Made by a program: the position numbers and the translations under genes
The notes under the pieces: model-generated
Told to the model about the DNA's origin: nothing
Database searches by the model: none
What the model saw: only the letters and a program-made list of their open reading frames with translations
In this document: positions 61,690-64,000 of the stretch, piece by piece
Numbering within the stretch: the first letter of the stretch is position 1
Layout: each line of letters begins with the position of its first letter
Source: Nelumbo lutea
Lineage: Eukaryota; Streptophyta; Magnoliopsida; Proteales; Nelumbonaceae
NCBI GenBank assembly: GCA_022828595.1
Contig: JAKGHH010000008.1
Location: 5,206,728 to 5,270,727 of the forward strand
Direction: 5' to 3'
Length of the DNA stretch: 64,000 bases

Positions 61690-64000
61690 AGCATAGATGT
61701 CAATCATGCCAAGCTTGCTGATATCATGCTGAAGTTTTGCCTTGGAAAGTGAGAAAATCTACCAACTGTCCTTCAGATGTGATGAAAGGAAGACACACTT
61801 CACCCGAAGAGATCCTTTCCCTAATGAAGTGTCGATCAACTTCAATATGCTTGGTTCTATCATGTTGCACTGGGTTGTGAGCAATGTTGATGGCAGCTTG
61901 ATTATCACAATACAACATCATTGGCTTGTCATATTCAACTCGAAGTTCTTCCATCAATGATTTTAGCTATAATAATTCAGAAATTCCATGTGCCATGGCC
62001 CTATATTTTGCTTCAGCAGAGGATCGAGCAACAATCGATTGTTTCTTGCTTCTCCAAGAAACATTACCAGCCACCAAGCTGCAATACCCAGAAGTAGATC
62101 TTTTGTCATCAATGTTTCCGGCCCAGTCAGCATCGGTGTAGGCTTCAAGTTTCATATGACCATGCTTGGCAAACAGAATACCTTTTCTTGGGGAGCCCTT
62201 CAAATAACATAGGATTCTCTCTGCTGCTGCCATGAGTTTCTCAGAGAGCATGCATGAATTGGCTAATGCAATTGACAGCATATGCAATATTTGGCCGAGT
62301 CATGCATAGATACAAAAGTTTCCCAAGAAGTCTCTGAAAGGTTCCTTTGTCTTCTAACAATGTCCCTTCTGAGGCTGAGAGTTTATGATTCATATCAATA
62401 GGAGTAGCAACTGGTCTAGCACCCATCTTTCCAGTCTTGGAGAGCAAGTCAAGAACATAGTTCCTTTGGGAGATATGAATCCCTTCCTTGGATCGAGCCA
62501 CTTCTATACCAAGAAAGTATCTCAAGTCCCCCAAATCTTTAATCTCAAACTCTGTATGGAGAAAAGATTTTAGATCATGAATTCTTGAAACATCATTACC
62601 AGTCACTACAATATCATCTACACACACAATGAGGTATATTGCCAGAGGTCCACTCCTCTTCACAAAAAGAGTATGATCGGACTGTGTCTGCACATAACCA
62701 AAGTTAACAAGTGCTGTTCTAAATCTCTCAAACCATGCTCTAAGGGACTGTTTTAGTTCATAAAGGGATTTCTTCAGCCTACATACCTTTCCTTTCATAT
62801 CAGTTCCATACATCCCTGGAGGAAGAGACATATAAACCTCCTCATGTAATTCACCATTTAGAAATGCATTCTTCACATTCAATTGATAAAGAGGCCAGTC
62901 AAAGTGAGCAGCTAAAGATAGAAGAACCCTCACAGATGTCATCTTGGCAACAGGTGCAAAGGTCTCCAGATAATCAATCCCATATGTCTGTGTATAGCCT
63001 TTTGCAACCAGCCTGGCCTTGTACCGTTCAATGGTGCCATCAGCCTGGTATTTGATAGTAAAGACCCACTTGCAACGGACTAGATCCTTCCCTTCAGGCA
63101 AATCCACCACTTCCCATGTGTCATTCTTGTGTAGGGCATCGATTTCAGATCTCATAGCATCCCTCCATTTTGGAATCTTAAGAGCTTCTGACACAGACCT
63201 GGGAATAGGGTTAGAAGCAACAGAAGAGAGATATGCAAAGTATGAAGGTGAAAACAATCTATAAGAAAGGTGCTTGGAAATGCAGTGTGCAGTGCACTTC
63301 CATTTTCCTTTCCTAACAGCAATGCGAATATCAAGGTCAGGGAATGATGAATCTAAAGATGCTGAAACAGTACCTGTTGTCTCATCTGTGACTGGAAGTG
63401 TACGAGGCTCATGTGTTGTAGGAGAAACAACCTGCACATTTTTGGATCTTTGCCTTTGATACACCTTGGGATTGAGGATAGGACGAGGAGGTAGAGTATT
63501 GGGACAAGGAGAAAGGAAAGACTGATCCACCCTTCATGCATTTGAAGGAGAAGCAGACACATCAAGAGACTCAACAGGGATAGGAAAAGGAAGAGCAAAC
63601 ACCTGTGACAAATCCTCCCCCTGTGGACAATGTCCTTCTGGAGAGGAACCATAAAAGGGGGAAAGCTCATCAAAGGTGACATCCATTGAGACATACCGAT
63701 TGCCAGACTTTGGATCAAAACAACAATAACCCTTCTGTGTGGGGGAAGAACCAAGGAAGATACACTTTTGAGCTTTGGGTTCAAATTTATGCCTTTGGAC
63801 ATTTGGAACATGTACATAACAGGTGCAGCCAAAGACACGAATAGGAACAGGAAAAAGGTCATTGTCTGGATGAGGAAGATTGAAGGGAGACTTAAACCCC
63901 AAAACCCTAGATGACATACCGTTTATAAGATATGTAGCAGTAAGAAGAACGTCACCCCAAAACCTAGTAGGAACATGTGAGGCAAATAAGATACTTCTTG
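61690..64000 (-). pseudogene. Copia B(-) pol: integrase end, reverse transcriptase, RNase H
   Basis: Minus strand, entering from beyond 64000. The integrase C-terminal part (63917-63534, VFGCTCYVHVPNVQRHKFEP with KCIFLGSSPTQKGYCC) leads to a 429-codon RT frame (63530-62241). There ERYKARLVAKGYTQTYGIDY, LNVKNAFLNG (Asn where the family has a catalytic Asp) and the VCVDDIVVTGND box are visible. RNase H follows in a shifted frame (62287-61967, YTDADWAGN and SSAEAKYRAM) and a last frame (61957-61724, LYCDNQAAINIAHNPVQHD). The damage is light: one stop after the integrase part, one frameshift after RT and a stop after SSAEAKYRAM. Confidence 0.9.

Larger units (their letters stand above)
54643..64000 (+). 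other. BGAL17 intron 5, nested retrotransposons, runs off the window
   Basis: Donor 'gtaggt' at 54643. No exon encoding the expected IENEYG continuation was found up to 64000. Contents: filler to about 55455, copia A, copia B(+), copia C and copia B(-). Confidence 0.85.

Noticed and set aside
1..64000. CRISPR arrays, bacterial operons, integrons, prophage
   Set aside because: The window is eukaryotic plant DNA. The repeats present are microsatellites, tandem duplications and transposon ends, with no regularly spaced repeats with unique spacers.
1..64000. tRNA, rRNA or snRNA genes
   Set aside because: No cloverleaf or conserved box sequence was recognised by eye. The 'tggtatcagagc' words are copia primer sites, not tRNA genes.

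Overview
This window is nuclear DNA of a flowering plant. The evidence is GT-AG introns, plant-type FTSH4, bHLH041 and BGAL17 genes, copia elements with tRNA-Met primer sites, LINEs that carry an RNase H domain, and many hAT and Tourist-like MITEs. The species cannot be fixed from the sequence. The very long introns packed with transposons recall basal eudicots or magnoliids, but that is inference.

Layout. (1) 1-10918, + strand: the 3' part of FTSH4, the mitochondrial i-AAA protease. Three intact exons are visible, and the first intron is 8.67 kb because LINE debris accumulated in it. (2) 11.4-19.0 kb: a 5'-truncated LINE on the minus strand with poly(A) and target-site repeats, a second LINE tail, small MITEs and mostly featureless DNA. 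(3) 20012-22174, - strand: a complete seven-exon bHLH041-like transcription factor gene (512 codons) with compact introns and a 15-nt micro-exon. (4) 22.2-39.3 kb: intergenic DNA with hAT and Tourist MITEs, a dead hAT transposase gene (26.7-28.7 kb), a LINE tail, a decayed SnRK2 kinase fragment (34.5-35.9 kb), and a 130-bp tandem duplication whose second copy is split by a hAT MITE. (5) 39312 to beyond 64000, + strand: the 5' half of BGAL17, a GH35 beta-galactosidase. Five exons are visible. Intron 4 (10.95 kb) holds a 5.3-kb LINE with matching 12-bp target-site repeats, a copia relic and MITEs. Intron 5 (more than 9.3 kb) holds a stack of nested copia elements that runs off the end of the window.

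The three protein genes are not a functional cluster: one acts in mitochondrial protein quality control, one in transcription, one in cell-wall or glycan sugar metabolism. FTSH4 and BGAL17 have clean reading frames and in-phase exon joins despite the insertions, so the transposons appear to be tolerated as intronic cargo. No novel gene system was found. The most informative observations are the datable insertion structures: nested copias, a LINE with an 18-bp target-site duplication inside a copia, a hAT MITE with its own empty-site control next door, and a 373-bp near-identical tandem duplication.
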